Shown in pieces: positions 16,131 through 25,580 of a DNA stretch of 64,000 bases. This DNA comes from Devosia sp. (GTDB lineage: Bacteria; Pseudomonadota; Alphaproteobacteria; Rhizobiales; Devosiaceae). The position numbers were made by a program, and so were the translations under genes. Position 1 is the stretch's first letter; each line of letters opens with the position of its first letter. The notes beneath the pieces were generated by a model, which had not been told where the DNA came from, did not search any database, and saw only the letters and a program-made list of their open reading frames with translations. The DNA is taken from the NCBI RefSeq assembly GCF_024707125.1, contig NZ_JANQAH010000005.1, positions 243,090 to 307,089 of the forward strand, read 5' to 3'.

Positions 16131-16934
16131 ATGGAAAGAAATCCAGACGATGATGAAGTCTCCCTGGTCGGCGGCAGGTCTACCGTCGCCACGCGCGCTG
16201 GCGTTGTCTATCGGCAAGCCGCGCCGTGGTCGGCAACAACGATCGCCCTTTTGCGGCACCTGGAAAAGCAGGGCTTCGAGCATTCTCCCCGCGTCGTCGG
16301 CACAGGCTTCGACAATCAGGGACGCGAAACGCTGGCCTATATCGAGGGGGAGAGTGTTCACCCTTACCCCTGGGCAGATGACGCGCTGCCCATCCTCGGC
16401 GGCATTCTGCGAAAACTGCACGCGTCAGCCGCCTCGTTCGCGCCGCCTGAGGGCTCAGTCTGGCGACCCTGGTTCGGCAGGCACCTTGGCCGGCCAAGCG
16501 CCATCGGCCATTGCGATACCGGGGCATGGAACATCATTGCCCGTGCAGGGCGGCCTGTTGCCTTGATCGATTGGGAAGAGGCCGGGCCCGTCGATCCGAT
16601 GATCGAATTGGCGCAGGCATGCTGGCTCAACGGCCTGCTCTTTGACGACGACCTGGGCGAGACCCTGGGCCTAGGCTCGGTCGAAGCGCGCGGGCGCCAG
16701 GTGAAGATGTTGCTCGATGGGTACGAGCTGCCCCGTGACGCGCGGGCGGGATTCGTCGACCGGATGCGAGACTTCGCGATCCTCAGTGCCGCCAACGAGG
16801 CCATTGACGCGAAGGTCACTCCCGAGACGGAAGACGCCACGCCACTGTGGGGGATCACCTGGAGAACGCGAAGCGCCGCCTGGCTTGTGAAGCACCGGGA
16901 CACTCTCGACCGAATAGTGACTTCGGCCGGCTAG
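16131..16934 (+). CDS. Aminoglycoside phosphotransferase (APH) family kinase-like protein
   Basis: A 267-residue protein with the APH/choline-kinase fold. The catalytic loop reads AIGHCDTGAWNII, in which HCD takes the place of the usual HGD and the metal-binding Asn is kept. The Mg-binding segment is VALIDWEEAGPVDPM. The N-lobe contains VVYRQAAPWSATT. Relatives annotated as trifolitoxin-immunity-like or small-molecule kinases share this shape. The substrate is unknown, and antibiotic resistance should not be assumed. It is a lone gene with no operon partners. Confidence 0.78.
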   Translation: MERNPDDDEVSLVGGRSTVATRAGVVYRQAAPWSATTIALLRHLEKQGFEHSPRVVGTGFDNQGRETLAYIEGESVHPYPWADDALPILGGILRKLHASAASFAPPEGSVWRPWFGRHLGRPSAIGHCDTGAWNIIARAGRPVALIDWEEAGPVDPMIELAQACWLNGLLFDDDLGETLGLGSVEARGRQVKMLLDGYELPRDARAGFVDRMRDFAILSAANEAIDAKVTPETEDATPLWGITWRTRSAAWLVKHRDTLDRIVTSAG

Positions 16935-16997
16935 CTGTTAGCGCGGCGAGGGCAGCGCCACGACACGGCGTCCGGGAGGCTCATCGGTTTTCACGAA

Positions 16998-17403
16998 TGG
17001 GCGGCACCAAAGTTGCCGCGGCGCTAAGCGATCTGCGCGGGCAGATTCTAGCGGAGGTGACTGAGCCGACGGTGCGGACCGGAGCCACGGACCTCGTGGC
17101 GCAGCTGGGTCGCATGACATCGATGCTGAGCGAGCAAGCCGAAGTGCCGCGGTCGGCGCCGTGGGCGTGCCGGCGGCGGTCCATCCGGAAACGGCGGACT
17201 TGAGCCTGGCTGGAAATCTACCGGGGCTTGAGGGCGCGAACTTGCGGGCCGCCCTTGCAGAGGCGATGGGTGTCGACGTGTTGATCGACAATGACGTCAA
17301 CCTGGCGCTTCTTGCGGAAGTAGGGCTGGGCAGCGCCCGCCAGTTCCTAGTCAACCCAACGGGCTGGCAGGGCGATGTACTAGGCACCCTGCCAACCCGC
17401 TAA
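16998..17403 (+). pseudogene. ROK family sugar kinase/regulator, decayed fragment
   Basis: Two pieces in different frames recall a ROK kinase. The N-terminal nucleotide-binding strand is MGGTKVAAALSDLRGQIL (the usual IGIDIGGTK lacks its first part). The sugar-binding region is VGVPAAVHPETADLSLAGNLPGLEG with ALAEAMGVDVLIDNDVNLALLAEVGLGSA. The frame changes near 17155, the middle is shortened, and the last residues (NPTGWQGDVLGTLPTR) do not resemble ROK. No full-length gene can be restored by one base change, so this is true decay, unlike the other frameshifts here. It abuts the tct operon. Confidence 0.7.
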
Positions 17404-17416
17404 TTGTTTGGTGACA

Positions 17417-18922
17417 TCAATCCTCTTCGACGAACACCTCTTTGCGTTTGCTCCTGATGGAGGGCAGTACGGCGATGATCACTGCGAGGAGGGCGAGACC
17501 AAGAAGGGTCGCCGAGATGGGGCGTTCGAGGAAAACCATCGGATCGCCACGCGAGATGATCATGGCACGGCGCAGATGCTCTTCGAGCAGCGGTCCGAGC
17601 ACGAAGCCCAGCAATAGAGGCGCTGGTTCGCAACCGAGCCGGATCAGCACGTAGCCAACAATGCCGAAGAAGCCGATGGCGAAGACGTCGAAGATGTTCT
17701 GGTTGATCGAATAGCATCCGATGCACGCGAACAGAACGATGGCGGGGAACAGTGCGCGATAGGGGATGGAGAGCATCTTCACCCAGAGCCCGATCAACGG
17801 CAGATTCAACATCACGAGGAGCAGGTTGCCGATCCACATCGAGGCGATGATGCCCCAGAAGAGCGCCGGCTGGTCGTTGATGACATTGGGCCCCGGGGTG
17901 ATGCCCTGGAGGATGAAAGCGCCGACCATCAGTGCCATGACCGGATGGGCGGGAATGCCGAGGGTCATCAGCGGAATGAAGGACGTTTGTGCCGCCGCGT
18001 TATTGGCAGATTCCGGACCGGCGACGCCTTCAATGGCACCGTGGCCGAACTCTTCCGGATGCTTGGAAAGGCGCTTTTCGGCGGAATAGGAGGCGAATGA
18101 CGCCAGGATATGGCCGCCGCCGGGGAGAATACCGAGCACGGAGCCAAGCGCGGTGCCGCGGATAACCGGCGCGACAATGCGCTTCAGCTCCTCTTTGCCG
18201 AGCCAGAGATTGCTCACTGACTTGACCATGACATCGCGACCCTTCTCGTTTTCGAGGTTCCGCAGGATTTCGGCGACACCGAAAATGCCGACGGCGACCG
18301 AGACGAAGTTGAGGCCGGAATAGAGTTCGCGGATGCCAAGGGTGAAGCGCGGGGTGCCGGTATAGATGTCCTGCCCGACCATACCCAGCAGCAGGCCGAG
18401 AACGATCATGGCGAGAGCCTTGAGGATCGAGCCATGCGCCAGCGCGATAGAGACGAGCAGCCCAAGAACGATCAGCGCAAAGTATTCCGGGGCGCCAAAA
18501 TTCAGCGCCGCTCGGGCAAGGGGCGGGGCGAAGAAGGCAAGCAGCAGCGTGCCGACCGTCCCGGCGAAGAACGAGCCGAGGGCGGCGGTGGCCAGAGCGT
18601 GGCCGGCGCGGCCTTGCTTGGCCATCTGGTAGCCATCGATGGCAGTAACGGCCGATGAACTTTCGCCCGGCAGGTTGATCAGAATGGCGGTGGTAGAGCC
18701 GCCATATTGGGCGCCGTAATAAATGCCCGCCAGCATGATCAAAGCCGCGGCCGGCGACAGTGAGAAGGTGATGGGCAGCAGCATGGCGATGGTGGCGGTG
18801 GGGCCGATGCCGGGCAACACGCCAACCAGAGTGCCGAGCAGCACGCCAATAAAGCAGTAGAGAATGTTGATGGGATCGAGGGCGACGGAAAAGCCGAGGC
18901 CGAGAAAGCCGATGATATCCAT
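17417..18922 (-). CDS. tctA: Tripartite tricarboxylate transporter, large membrane subunit TctA
   Basis: A 501-residue, about 12-helix permease of the TctA family. Diagnostic stretches are GVLPGIGPTATIAMLLPITF near residue 40 and GSVLGILPGGGHILASFASY near 250, the two internally repeated PG-rich loops. It forms the ion-coupled pathway of a binding-protein-dependent carboxylate importer with TctB and TctC. It is last in the tctC-tctB-tctA operon and lies 9 bp after tctB. The substrate cannot be read from sequence; citrate, tartrate and aromatic acids are all known for the family. Confidence 0.92.
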   Translation of the reverse strand: MDIIGFLGLGFSVALDPINILYCFIGVLLGTLVGVLPGIGPTATIAMLLPITFSLSPAAALIMLAGIYYGAQYGGSTTAILINLPGESSSAVTAIDGYQMAKQGRAGHALATAALGSFFAGTVGTLLLAFFAPPLARAALNFGAPEYFALIVLGLLVSIALAHGSILKALAMIVLGLLLGMVGQDIYTGTPRFTLGIRELYSGLNFVSVAVGIFGVAEILRNLENEKGRDVMVKSVSNLWLGKEELKRIVAPVIRGTALGSVLGILPGGGHILASFASYSAEKRLSKHPEEFGHGAIEGVAGPESANNAAAQTSFIPLMTLGIPAHPVMALMVGAFILQGITPGPNVINDQPALFWGIIASMWIGNLLLVMLNLPLIGLWVKMLSIPYRALFPAIVLFACIGCYSINQNIFDVFAIGFFGIVGYVLIRLGCEPAPLLLGFVLGPLLEEHLRRAMIISRGDPMVFLERPISATLLGLALLAVIIAVLPSIRSKRKEVFVEED

Positions 18923-18931
18923 GTGACGCTC

Positions 18932-19392
18932 CTATTGACCGAGCCAGGGCCCAAACCACGGCACGGACATGCCAAGGCCAATGACGAAGATGGCGGTGCA
19001 GAGAACCGTGAGCCCGATGGCAAGGAGGGCGGCAAAGAGTGGGGAATTGAGCCGGCTGGCCATGGCGGAAGCGAAGGCCGAGACGAAGACCACAGGCACG
19101 AAGCCGAGGCCGCGAATGGTGGCGCCGAAGAAGATCACCACGCCGATTATAAGAGCGATGCCGCGCCAGGAGGGTGGCAGGGGGTCTCCTTGTCGGGTTT
19201 CTGCCAGCCGCTGGCGGCAACACCGATGCCGAGAGCGGCGAGCACGGCGCCAAGCGCGAGCGGCATGAAGCCTGGTCCCATGCGGAAGGGCGTGCCGACC
19301 TCATAGTTCAGCGCTTCGAGCGAAAAGTAGGCTCCGGCGAGGACGAAGATGCCGCCTGCCAGGAGATCCCGGAGTGAAAACTTGGCCAGCAT
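18932..19392 (-). pseudogene. tctB: Tripartite tricarboxylate transporter small subunit TctB, frameshifted
   Basis: The N-terminal half (from ATG 19392, FSLRDLLAGGIFVLAGAYFS, GTPFRMGPGFMPLALG) and the C-terminal half (GIALIIGVVIFFGATIRGLG to WFGPWLGQ at 18932) are both typical of the four-helix TctB subunit. They lie in different frames that join near 19185 in a C-rich run. A one-base change restores a protein of about 153 residues, the normal TctB length. Since TctA and TctC are intact, a sequencing error is likelier than loss of function. Confidence 0.8.
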
Positions 19393-19432
19393 GGCCGCCT
19401 CCCCAGATGAAACAGATGGATGTGCGTCGGGG

Positions 19433-19458
19433 ACGACCTGCGGAAAACCGCAGGTCGT
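19433..19458 (-). promoter_or_regulatory. Intercistronic hairpin between tctC and tctB
   Basis: A perfect 11-bp stem (ACGACCTGCGG / CCGCAGGTCGT) with a 4-nt loop lies just after the tctC stop codon. Such hairpins in binding-protein operons protect the upstream message and partly attenuate read-through, giving more binding protein than permease. Confidence 0.6.
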
Positions 19459-19481
19459 GTGACGTGGGGCGATGGAAGACC

Positions 19482-20450
19482 TTAGTCGGCGTAGACGCCG
19501 GCCGCCTCGATGACGCCGCGCCAGAGTTCGATCTGGCTGGTCAGCATTTCGGTAAGCGCTGCGGGCGTCGCTTCTTCAGCGGTGACCGGGACGGTGCCAA
19601 GTTCGGCAAAGCGGGCGACCACTGTCTCATTGGTCAGGGCAGCCTGCAGCGCGGTTTCGAGTCGCGCAATGATGGCCGGATCGGTGCCTGCCGGAGCGTA
19701 AAGGCCATGCCACACGCCGATCTCGAGATCGAGCCCGGCTTCCTTGGTGGTCGGAACGTCAGGCAGGTTGCCGAGCCGCTCGGGCGAGGTCACGGCGTAG
19801 GCCTTTACTTCACCGGCCTGGATCTGGCTCGTCGTGTTGGTGGTCTGGTCGCAGATCATGTCGATCTGGCCGCCGATGATATCGGTCATTGCGGGGCCAG
19901 CGCCCTGATAGGGGACCGTTGTCATGATGGTTTCGGTCGATTCCATCAGCAACATGCCGCAGAGCTGGCTGGCCGAGCCGATGCCGGCATGGGCATAGGT
20001 GACGTTCTCGCCATTGGTCTTGATATAGGCCAGCAACTCTTCGAGAGTATTGGGCTCGAAATCCTTGCGGGCGACAAGCGTCATCGGCACGGAAGTGATG
20101 AGGCCGATGGTGGCGAAGTCTGTCAGCGGGTCATAAGGCAGACTGCGGTAGAGCGTCGGGGCGGTCGACATGCCGATGTGGTGCAGCAGCAGCGTGTAGC
20201 CATCGTTCTGGGCGGTCGCGACTTGCCCCGCACCCAATGTGCCGCCGGCGCCGCCGACATTCTGCACGACGACCTGCTGACCGAGATCGCCGCTCATCAC
20301 TTCGGCCACGAGGCGTGCCACCGTGTCGGTTGGCCCGCCGGCCGAGAAGGGTACGACAACCGTGATCGGCTTCGTCGGATAGTCCTGAGCGAAGGCGGTG
20401 GTTGAAAGTGCTGTTATGGCAAGCGCCAGAATGGCGACGGTCTTTTTCAT
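19482..20450 (-). CDS. tctC: Tripartite tricarboxylate transporter substrate-binding protein TctC
   Basis: A 322-residue periplasmic binding protein of the TctC/Bug family. It has a signal peptide (MKKTVAILALAITALSTTAFA), then QDYPTKPITVVVPFSAGGPTD, the classic Bug N-terminus. Further landmarks are VVVQNVGGAGGTLGAGQVA and YAHAGIGSASQLCGMLL. It captures a carboxylate and delivers it to TctAB. The ATG at 20450 has GGAGG upstream. A sigma-54 promoter lies about 60 bp upstream, and a DctB/DctD-type sensor pair is encoded divergently, so expression is probably induced by the substrate. Confidence 0.9.
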   Translation of the reverse strand: MKKTVAILALAITALSTTAFAQDYPTKPITVVVPFSAGGPTDTVARLVAEVMSGDLGQQVVVQNVGGAGGTLGAGQVATAQNDGYTLLLHHIGMSTAPTLYRSLPYDPLTDFATIGLITSVPMTLVARKDFEPNTLEELLAYIKTNGENVTYAHAGIGSASQLCGMLLMESTETIMTTVPYQGAGPAMTDIIGGQIDMICDQTTNTTSQIQAGEVKAYAVTSPERLGNLPDVPTTKEAGLDLEIGVWHGLYAPAGTDPAIIARLETALQAALTNETVVARFAELGTVPVTAEEATPAALTEMLTSQIELWRGVIEAAGVYAD

Positions 20451-20509
20451 TGGATGTCCTCCCGAGATGGATCTTGAACCCGGCTCCTCCGCCGGTCGAT
20501 CACCTGCTT

Positions 20510-20525
20510 TGCAAAGCGTGTGCCA
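20510..20525 (-). promoter_or_regulatory. Sigma-54 (-24/-12) promoter for tctCBA
   Basis: On the minus strand the sequence TGGCACACGCTTTGCA matches the sigma-54 consensus: GG and GC are exactly 10 bp apart, with TGGCAC and TTGCA both kept. It is about 60 bp upstream of the tctC start, and an NtrC-family activator with a GAFTGA loop is encoded next door. Confidence 0.8.
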
Positions 20526-20610
20526 GATCGAAAGTGCAGGCCAGACCTGCGATTTTTGCAAGTCACTCTGGCGAAACTGGCGGAATATTGCCAAGATGTC
20601 GCCCAGGAGG

Positions 20611-20626
20611 TGGCAATTTTTTGCCA
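20611..20626. promoter_or_regulatory. Palindromic candidate activator site upstream of tctC
   Basis: TGGCAATTTTTTGCCA is a 6-bp inverted repeat, and a further TTGCCA occurs at 20588-20593. These sites lie roughly 65 to 115 bp upstream of the sigma-54 promoter, a normal distance for enhancer binding by a DctD/NtrC-type activator. The palindrome overlaps the sensor kinase start codon. Confidence 0.45.
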
Positions 20627-22501
20627 AAAGCAGCAAAGCCAAGCCGTTTCGGTCTCAGCGAATTATTGGGACGCCGTCAGCTTCTGCTGATTGGGGCGGC
20701 CTTGCTCGCGATTGTGGCCAGCGGCTGGGTGGCCTTTGAAATTTCGCTCTCTGGAGCGCTGCGCAGCGGTGGCGAACAGGCCGAGCGTCGGCTGGTGCTA
20801 TTCGACCGAACGCTTGAAGCCATTATCGAGCGATTTCATTACCTTCCGTCCAGCATGGCGCTGGCCGCAGAAGTGCGCGCCATACTTGCCGACCCAGACA
20901 ATGCCCAGCGACGCGAGCGCGCCAACGGCTTTCTCTCTCGTCTCAACGATACGGCCGGGGCAGGCGAGCTTTTCGTGACGGCCGCCGATGGCCATGTGGT
21001 CGCTGCGTCCAATTGGTGGGCCTACGATAGTTTCGTCGGCGAAAATCTCGGCTACCGGCCCTATTTCGAAGAGGCCATGGCCGATGGCGATGCGAAGTTC
21101 TACGCTGTGGGCACTGTAACGGGCGTTGCCGGTTATTTTCTCGCCCGCCGGATCGATGGCGAAGATGGCCCGCTCGGCGTTGCCGTCACCAAGATCAACC
21201 TCGGTGAGATCGAAGCCAACTGGTGGCGGTCGGGAGAGCTGATCGGCATCGTCGACACCAACAACATCACCATTCTCTCGACCCGCCCGGACTGGCGCTA
21301 TAGGCCGATCTCGCAAGTTTCCCCCGCCGACTACGCCCGCATAAAGCCGCAATTGCGCTATGGACCCCAAGGGCCCGGGGAGGCGCCTGTCGCGTCGGCC
21401 ATCTGGGCCTCGCGGGACGTCAATTTTGCGTATGTCGCGGGCGACGATGCCGATACCTCGGGCATCTTCATGGTCAATGAACTGCGGCTCCCTGCGCATC
21501 AATGGCGCATCATCTCCTTCACGCCCACTGGGCCGCTTTTCCGCGGCGCCTGGCTTGCCGCAGCGGCAGTCGGGCTCGGTGTCGCCGCGCTGCTATTGAT
21601 CCTCGCCCTTTTGGCCCAAAGGCGACGGCTTCTCGCTCAGCGCCTCGCGGAGCACGAGCGACTGGAGCAGCGCGTGGCCGAGCGGACAGAGGATTTGCAC
21701 ATCGCCAATGAGGCGCTGCGCGAGGAGATCGCTGAACGCATCCGCGCCGAAGATGCCGAGCGGCAGGTGCAGGCGCATCTCGTGCAGGCCGCAAAGCTCG
21801 CGAGCCTGGGCCAGGCATTAGCGGGCGTCGCCCATGAGGTGAGCCAGCCGGTCGCGGCGCTGACGACGCATCTCGCCAGTGCAAAGCTTCTGGCTTCGCG
21901 CCGGCGCGATGAGGAAATCGGAACGGTTCTGGGGCAGATAGACAGGATTGTCGACCGGCTCGCCGGTTTGACCAGCCACCTCAAGACCTTTGCCCGCAAG
22001 CAGCCGACAGCGCCGATCGAGGCGGATCTGGGCGTGGTGATTGCTGACGCGCTTGATCTCGTCGATCACAAATTGCGCCAGGTCGGGGTCGATGTGGAAT
22101 ATAGCCGGCCAGCGGCCCCCATCCGGGTTGTGGGCAATCCCGTGCATATCGAGCAGGTGATGATTAACCTCCTCGCCAATGCCGCCGACGCCATGGTCGG
22201 CCAGACGATGCGCGTCCTGTCGATCAGCGTGCAACAGGCCGGAGCCACGGTCTGCGTCGTCGTTGCCGATACGGGCGTCGGCATCCCGTCCGATGCGATC
22301 GGCAGCATTTTCGATCCGTTCTTCTCCACCAAGGGTCCGGGAGAGGGCTTGGGGCTAGGGCTCTCCATTTCCTATGGGCTCGTGCGAGATCTCGGTGGCA
22401 GCATTTCCGCCGAAAGTGTGCCGGGCAGGGGCGCCCGCTTCACAATGATATTGCCGCTGGCCCGACTGGCGGTACCAACCGAAAGGCAGCGCGTTGACTG
22501 A
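20621..22501 (+). CDS. DctB-like sensor histidine kinase
   Basis: About 626 residues. A first membrane helix (QLLLIGAALLAIVASGWVAF) is followed by a periplasmic double-Cache sensor region of about 270 residues, then a second helix (AAAVGLGVAALLLILALLAQ), a coiled-coil linker and a kinase core. Kinase motifs are the H-box GVAHEVSQPVAAL, the N-box MINLLANAADAM, G1 ADTGVGIPSD and G2 FFSTKGPGEGLGLGLS. This is the C4-dicarboxylate-sensor plan. I choose the TTG at 20621, 10 bp after a perfect AGGAGG; the frame is open further upstream but overlaps the tctC start. It overlaps the response regulator gene, forming one operon. Confidence 0.87.
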   Translation: MPKAAKPSRFGLSELLGRRQLLLIGAALLAIVASGWVAFEISLSGALRSGGEQAERRLVLFDRTLEAIIERFHYLPSSMALAAEVRAILADPDNAQRRERANGFLSRLNDTAGAGELFVTAADGHVVAASNWWAYDSFVGENLGYRPYFEEAMADGDAKFYAVGTVTGVAGYFLARRIDGEDGPLGVAVTKINLGEIEANWWRSGELIGIVDTNNITILSTRPDWRYRPISQVSPADYARIKPQLRYGPQGPGEAPVASAIWASRDVNFAYVAGDDADTSGIFMVNELRLPAHQWRIISFTPTGPLFRGAWLAAAAVGLGVAALLLILALLAQRRRLLAQRLAEHERLEQRVAERTEDLHIANEALREEIAERIRAEDAERQVQAHLVQAAKLASLGQALAGVAHEVSQPVAALTTHLASAKLLASRRRDEEIGTVLGQIDRIVDRLAGLTSHLKTFARKQPTAPIEADLGVVIADALDLVDHKLRQVGVDVEYSRPAAPIRVVGNPVHIEQVMINLLANAADAMVGQTMRVLSISVQQAGATVCVVVADTGVGIPSDAIGSIFDPFFSTKGPGEGLGLGLSISYGLVRDLGGSISAESVPGRGARFTMILPLARLAVPTERQRVD

Positions 22502-23848
22502 GCCAACCGTACTCATCGTCGATGATGAGGAAATGATCCGCACAGCTCTCGAACAGTGGCTGCGCCTTTCCGGCTTTGCGACGCATGTGGCCGATAGCGC
22601 CACCGCTGCGCTCGAAAAGCTCGACGCGGTGGCCCCACATGTCATCCTCAGCGACGTGCGCATGCCCGGTCTTTCCGGACTCGACCTGCTGCGAAAGGTG
22701 CGGGAACGCATGTTGCCGGCCGAGGTGATCCTGATCACCGGGCATGGCGACGTGCCCATGGCAGTGGAGGCGATGCGGCAGGGCGCGTTCGACTTCCTGC
22801 AAAAACCCTATGTGCCGGACGAACTGGTCGCAAGCCTGAGGCGAGCGAGCGAGCAGGTGGCGCTGAAGCGCGAGATCGCCGACCTGCGACGTCGCCTCGA
22901 TGGCGGTGAAACCGAGCTGGCGGCGCGGCTGGTCGGCAATTCTTCAGCCATGGAGCGGCTGCGCAATGCGGTGCGCGAACTGGCGCAGATACCGACCGAT
23001 GTCATCATTTTGGGAGAAACCGGCACGGGCAAGGAAGTCGTTGCGCGCTGTCTCCATGACTTTTCCTCCCGCGCCAAGGCACCCTTCGTGGCCGTCAACT
23101 GTGCGGCGATCCCGTCCGAGCTGATCGAGAGCGAACTCTTCGGGCATGAAGCAGGGGCCTTCACGGGCGCAGGCACACAGCGCGTTGGCAAATTCGAATA
23201 TGCAAACGGTGGCACACTGCTGCTAGACGAGATCGAATCCATGCCGCTCCTAGCGCAGGCCAAGGTGTTGCGGGTGATCCAGGAGCGGGTGGTGGAGCGG
23301 GTGGGTTCGAACAAGCAGATTCCGCTCGACGTCCGCATTATTGCCGCATCCAAAGTGGACCTGGGCGCCGAAAGCAATGAGGGGCGGTTCCGCGCCGACC
23401 TCTATTACAGGCTCAACCTCGCCACCATTACCCTCGCTCCCCTGCGGGAACGCGGCGAGGACTGCATCCTCCTCTTCCATCATTTCCTGGGCGAAGCCGC
23501 TCGACGCTTTGGGCGGCCAGCGCCACAGCTGCATCCAGCCGATACCCAGGCACTGGTGCATCACCATTGGCCCGGCAATGTTCGCGAACTCAAAGCGGCG
23601 GCTGATCGGTTCGCTATTGGCCTTGACGCAACGGGACGGTCGCTCGGCGTCATTCTTGGGTCGGCGGCGCCTGACATACCCATGTCCGAAGGCGGTCTCA
23701 ATGGGCGCGTCGCAGCCTTCGAACGGCATCTGATCGAAGATGCGCTGACCCGCAACAACGACTCAATCGCCGCCGCTGCCGAGGCTTTGCAAGTTCCTCG
23801 CAGGACGCTGAGTGAAAAAGATGTCGAGACTGGGCGTGCGCAGGTAGG
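22494..23848 (+). CDS. DctD-like sigma-54-dependent response regulator (frameshift at the extreme 3' end)
   Basis: An NtrC-family activator of about 450 residues. The receiver domain (VLIVDDEEMIR, phospho-Asp in VILSDVRMPG, Lys in LQKPY) is followed by an AAA+ domain with Walker A GETGTGKE, the sigma-54 contact loop GAFTGA in HEAGAFTGAG, and LLLDEIESMP. A C-terminal Fis-like helix-turn-helix follows (DSIAAAAEALQVPRRTLSEK). After SEK a run of five A puts the frame off. With one A fewer it reads MSRLGVRR and stops at 23846-23848, a normal DctD ending; as written it runs to 23879. The start is a TTG overlapping the kinase stop. The predicted target is the tctC sigma-54 promoter. Confidence 0.88.
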
Positions 23849-23899
23849 AAGCGCTTCGCCGCCCCGACAGCAAGCGTGAATCTAAAGGCGCTTGTGCTG

Positions 23900-25381
23900 T
23901 CAGCCCAATACTTTCGTGATCGCTCCAGGATGATCATGCAACGCCAGCTTGTCCATTATGGCGGCACTGGCGTCGTTTATGCCGACCAAGTCGACCTTCG
24001 CTCCAGCGCGGCGGAACTTGAGAACGGCAATGTCGACGGCGTTGACGCCAGTTAGGTCCCAGATATGCGCCGCGGTGAGGTCGATGCTAACGCGGGCAAG
24101 GTTCTCGTTGAAGTCCATGCTGTTGAGGAAGTCGTCAGCGGAGGCAAAGAAGAGTTGGCCCTCGACGCGATAACGTCGTTCCTGTCCATCCGCGCTCAGA
24201 GTCGAGGTGACCCGGAAACTCTGTGCGACCCTCCAGGCGAAGAAAATTCCTGAGATTAGTACGCCGACACCGACACCCAGCGCCAGGTTGTGCGTGCCGA
24301 CAACAGTCATGACGGTGGCCAGCATTACTAGGCTTGAGCGGCGGGGATGGTGGCGCAGATCGAGGACGGAGCGCCAGTTGAAGGTACCGATCGACACCAT
24401 GATCATGATGGCAACGAGCGCCGGCATGGGAATGAGCCCCACCAGATCGCCTAGGGCCAGGAGCAGGAACAGTAGAAAGGCGCCCGCGACGAAGGTGGAG
24501 AGCCGGGTGCGTCCGCCCGATTTTACATTGATTGTCGACTGGCCGATCATGGCACAACCGCCCATGCCCCCGAAAAGCCCGGACGCGATGTTGGCAAGGC
24601 CCTGGCCAATGCTCTCGCGGTTCTTGTCGCTCTTGGTGTCGGTCATCTGGTCGACGATGGAGGCGGTCAGGAGGCTTTCGAGCAGGCCAACGGCGGCGAC
24701 TGCCAGCGAAGTCGGAAGGATGATCTGCAGTGTTTCGAAATTGAGCGGAACGTCGGGAAACAGGAGGACCGGAAGCGTAGATGGCAGGGCCCCGAGATCG
24801 GCCACCGTGCGTGTATCGATCCCAAAGATAAGGGCGAGCGCGGTCAGGACCAGGATGCAGACCAGTGGTGAAGGAACAGCGCGTGTCAGTCTGGGGAAAG
24901 TGTAGATGATGGCAAGGCCTGCCGCGATCATCACATAGGTCTGCCAGGTGACCCCGATGAGCTCGGGCAATTGCGCCATAAAGATCAGGATGGCGAGCGC
25001 ATTGACGAAACCGGTCATCACCGAGCGCGAAATGAAGCGCATGACATAACCGATCCGCAGCCAGCCGAGGCCGATCTGGATCATCCCAGAAAGGATGGTG
25101 GCCGCGAGCAGGTATTGCAGGCCATGCTCACGCACCAGCGAGCCGAAGAGCACAGCTGTTGCCGCGGTAGCGGCCGAAATCATGGCCGGTCGGCCGCCAG
25201 CGAACGAAATGACAATGGCGATCACAACGGAAGCGTAGAGGCCGACCCGGGGGTCGACGCCGGCAATGATCGAAAAGCCGATCGCCTCGGGGATGAGAGC
25301 CAGGGCGACGACAATGCCGGACAGCGTGTCGCCGCCAATATTGGACAGCCAGTCACGGCGCAGGGTTTGGGAAAAGGACAT
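23900..25381 (-). CDS. SulP family anion permease with STAS domain
   Basis: A 493-residue SLC26/SulP transporter. About 12 to 14 helices begin [20 protein letters not shown] and include the family segment [24 protein letters not shown]-terminal STAS domain (about residues 390-490) runs from [15 protein letters not shown] to [11 protein letters not shown]. Substrates known for the family are sulfate, bicarbonate and other anions; none can be chosen here. It is a lone gene, convergent with the response regulator, and the region 25382-25580 upstream has no supported gene. Confidence 0.88.
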   Translation of the reverse strand: MSFSQTLRRDWLSNIGGDTLSGIVVALALIPEAIGFSIIAGVDPRVGLYASVVIAIVISFAGGRPAMISAATAATAVLFGSLVREHGLQYLLAATILSGMIQIGLGWLRIGYVMRFISRSVMTGFVNALAILIFMAQLPELIGVTWQTYVMIAAGLAIIYTFPRLTRAVPSPLVCILVLTALALIFGIDTRTVADLGALPSTLPVLLFPDVPLNFETLQIILPTSLAVAAVGLLESLLTASIVDQMTDTKSDKNRESIGQGLANIASGLFGGMGGCAMIGQSTINVKSGGRTRLSTFVAGAFLLFLLLALGDLVGLIPMPALVAIMIMVSIGTFNWRSVLDLRHHPRRSSLVMLATVMTVVGTHNLALGVGVGVLISGIFFAWRVAQSFRVTSTLSADGQERRYRVEGQLFFASADDFLNSMDFNENLARVSIDLTAAHIWDLTGVNAVDIAVLKFRRAGAKVDLVGINDASAAIMDKLALHDHPGAITKVLG

Positions 25382-25580
25382 TAATTGCTCAAGGGCGCTA
25401 CCGGCCGGGTCGCATAGGCGATCCTGACGGCGATGGAATAGCTTGCTTGATTGTCCGGCGGATCGGCGGCCGGAAGAGCCACCCGGGATTGCACCGGGTC
25501 CAGGATGAATGTCTCGCCTATGCCAGAGCGGAGAGGCATGTGCAAGCTGTGGCGCGGGTCGCGACCCGTGCCATTCGGCG

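Noticed and set aside
16131..16934. Antibiotic-resistance aminoglycoside phosphotransferase
   Set aside because: The fold is right, but the HGD motif is HCD and there is no resistance context; a housekeeping small-molecule kinase is equally likely.
20611..20626. Second sigma-54 promoter at the kinase gene (TGGCAATTTTTTGCCA)
   Set aside because: GG and GC are 9 bp apart, not 10, and the sequence is symmetrical, so it is better read as an activator-binding palindrome. A missing T in the run would change this view.
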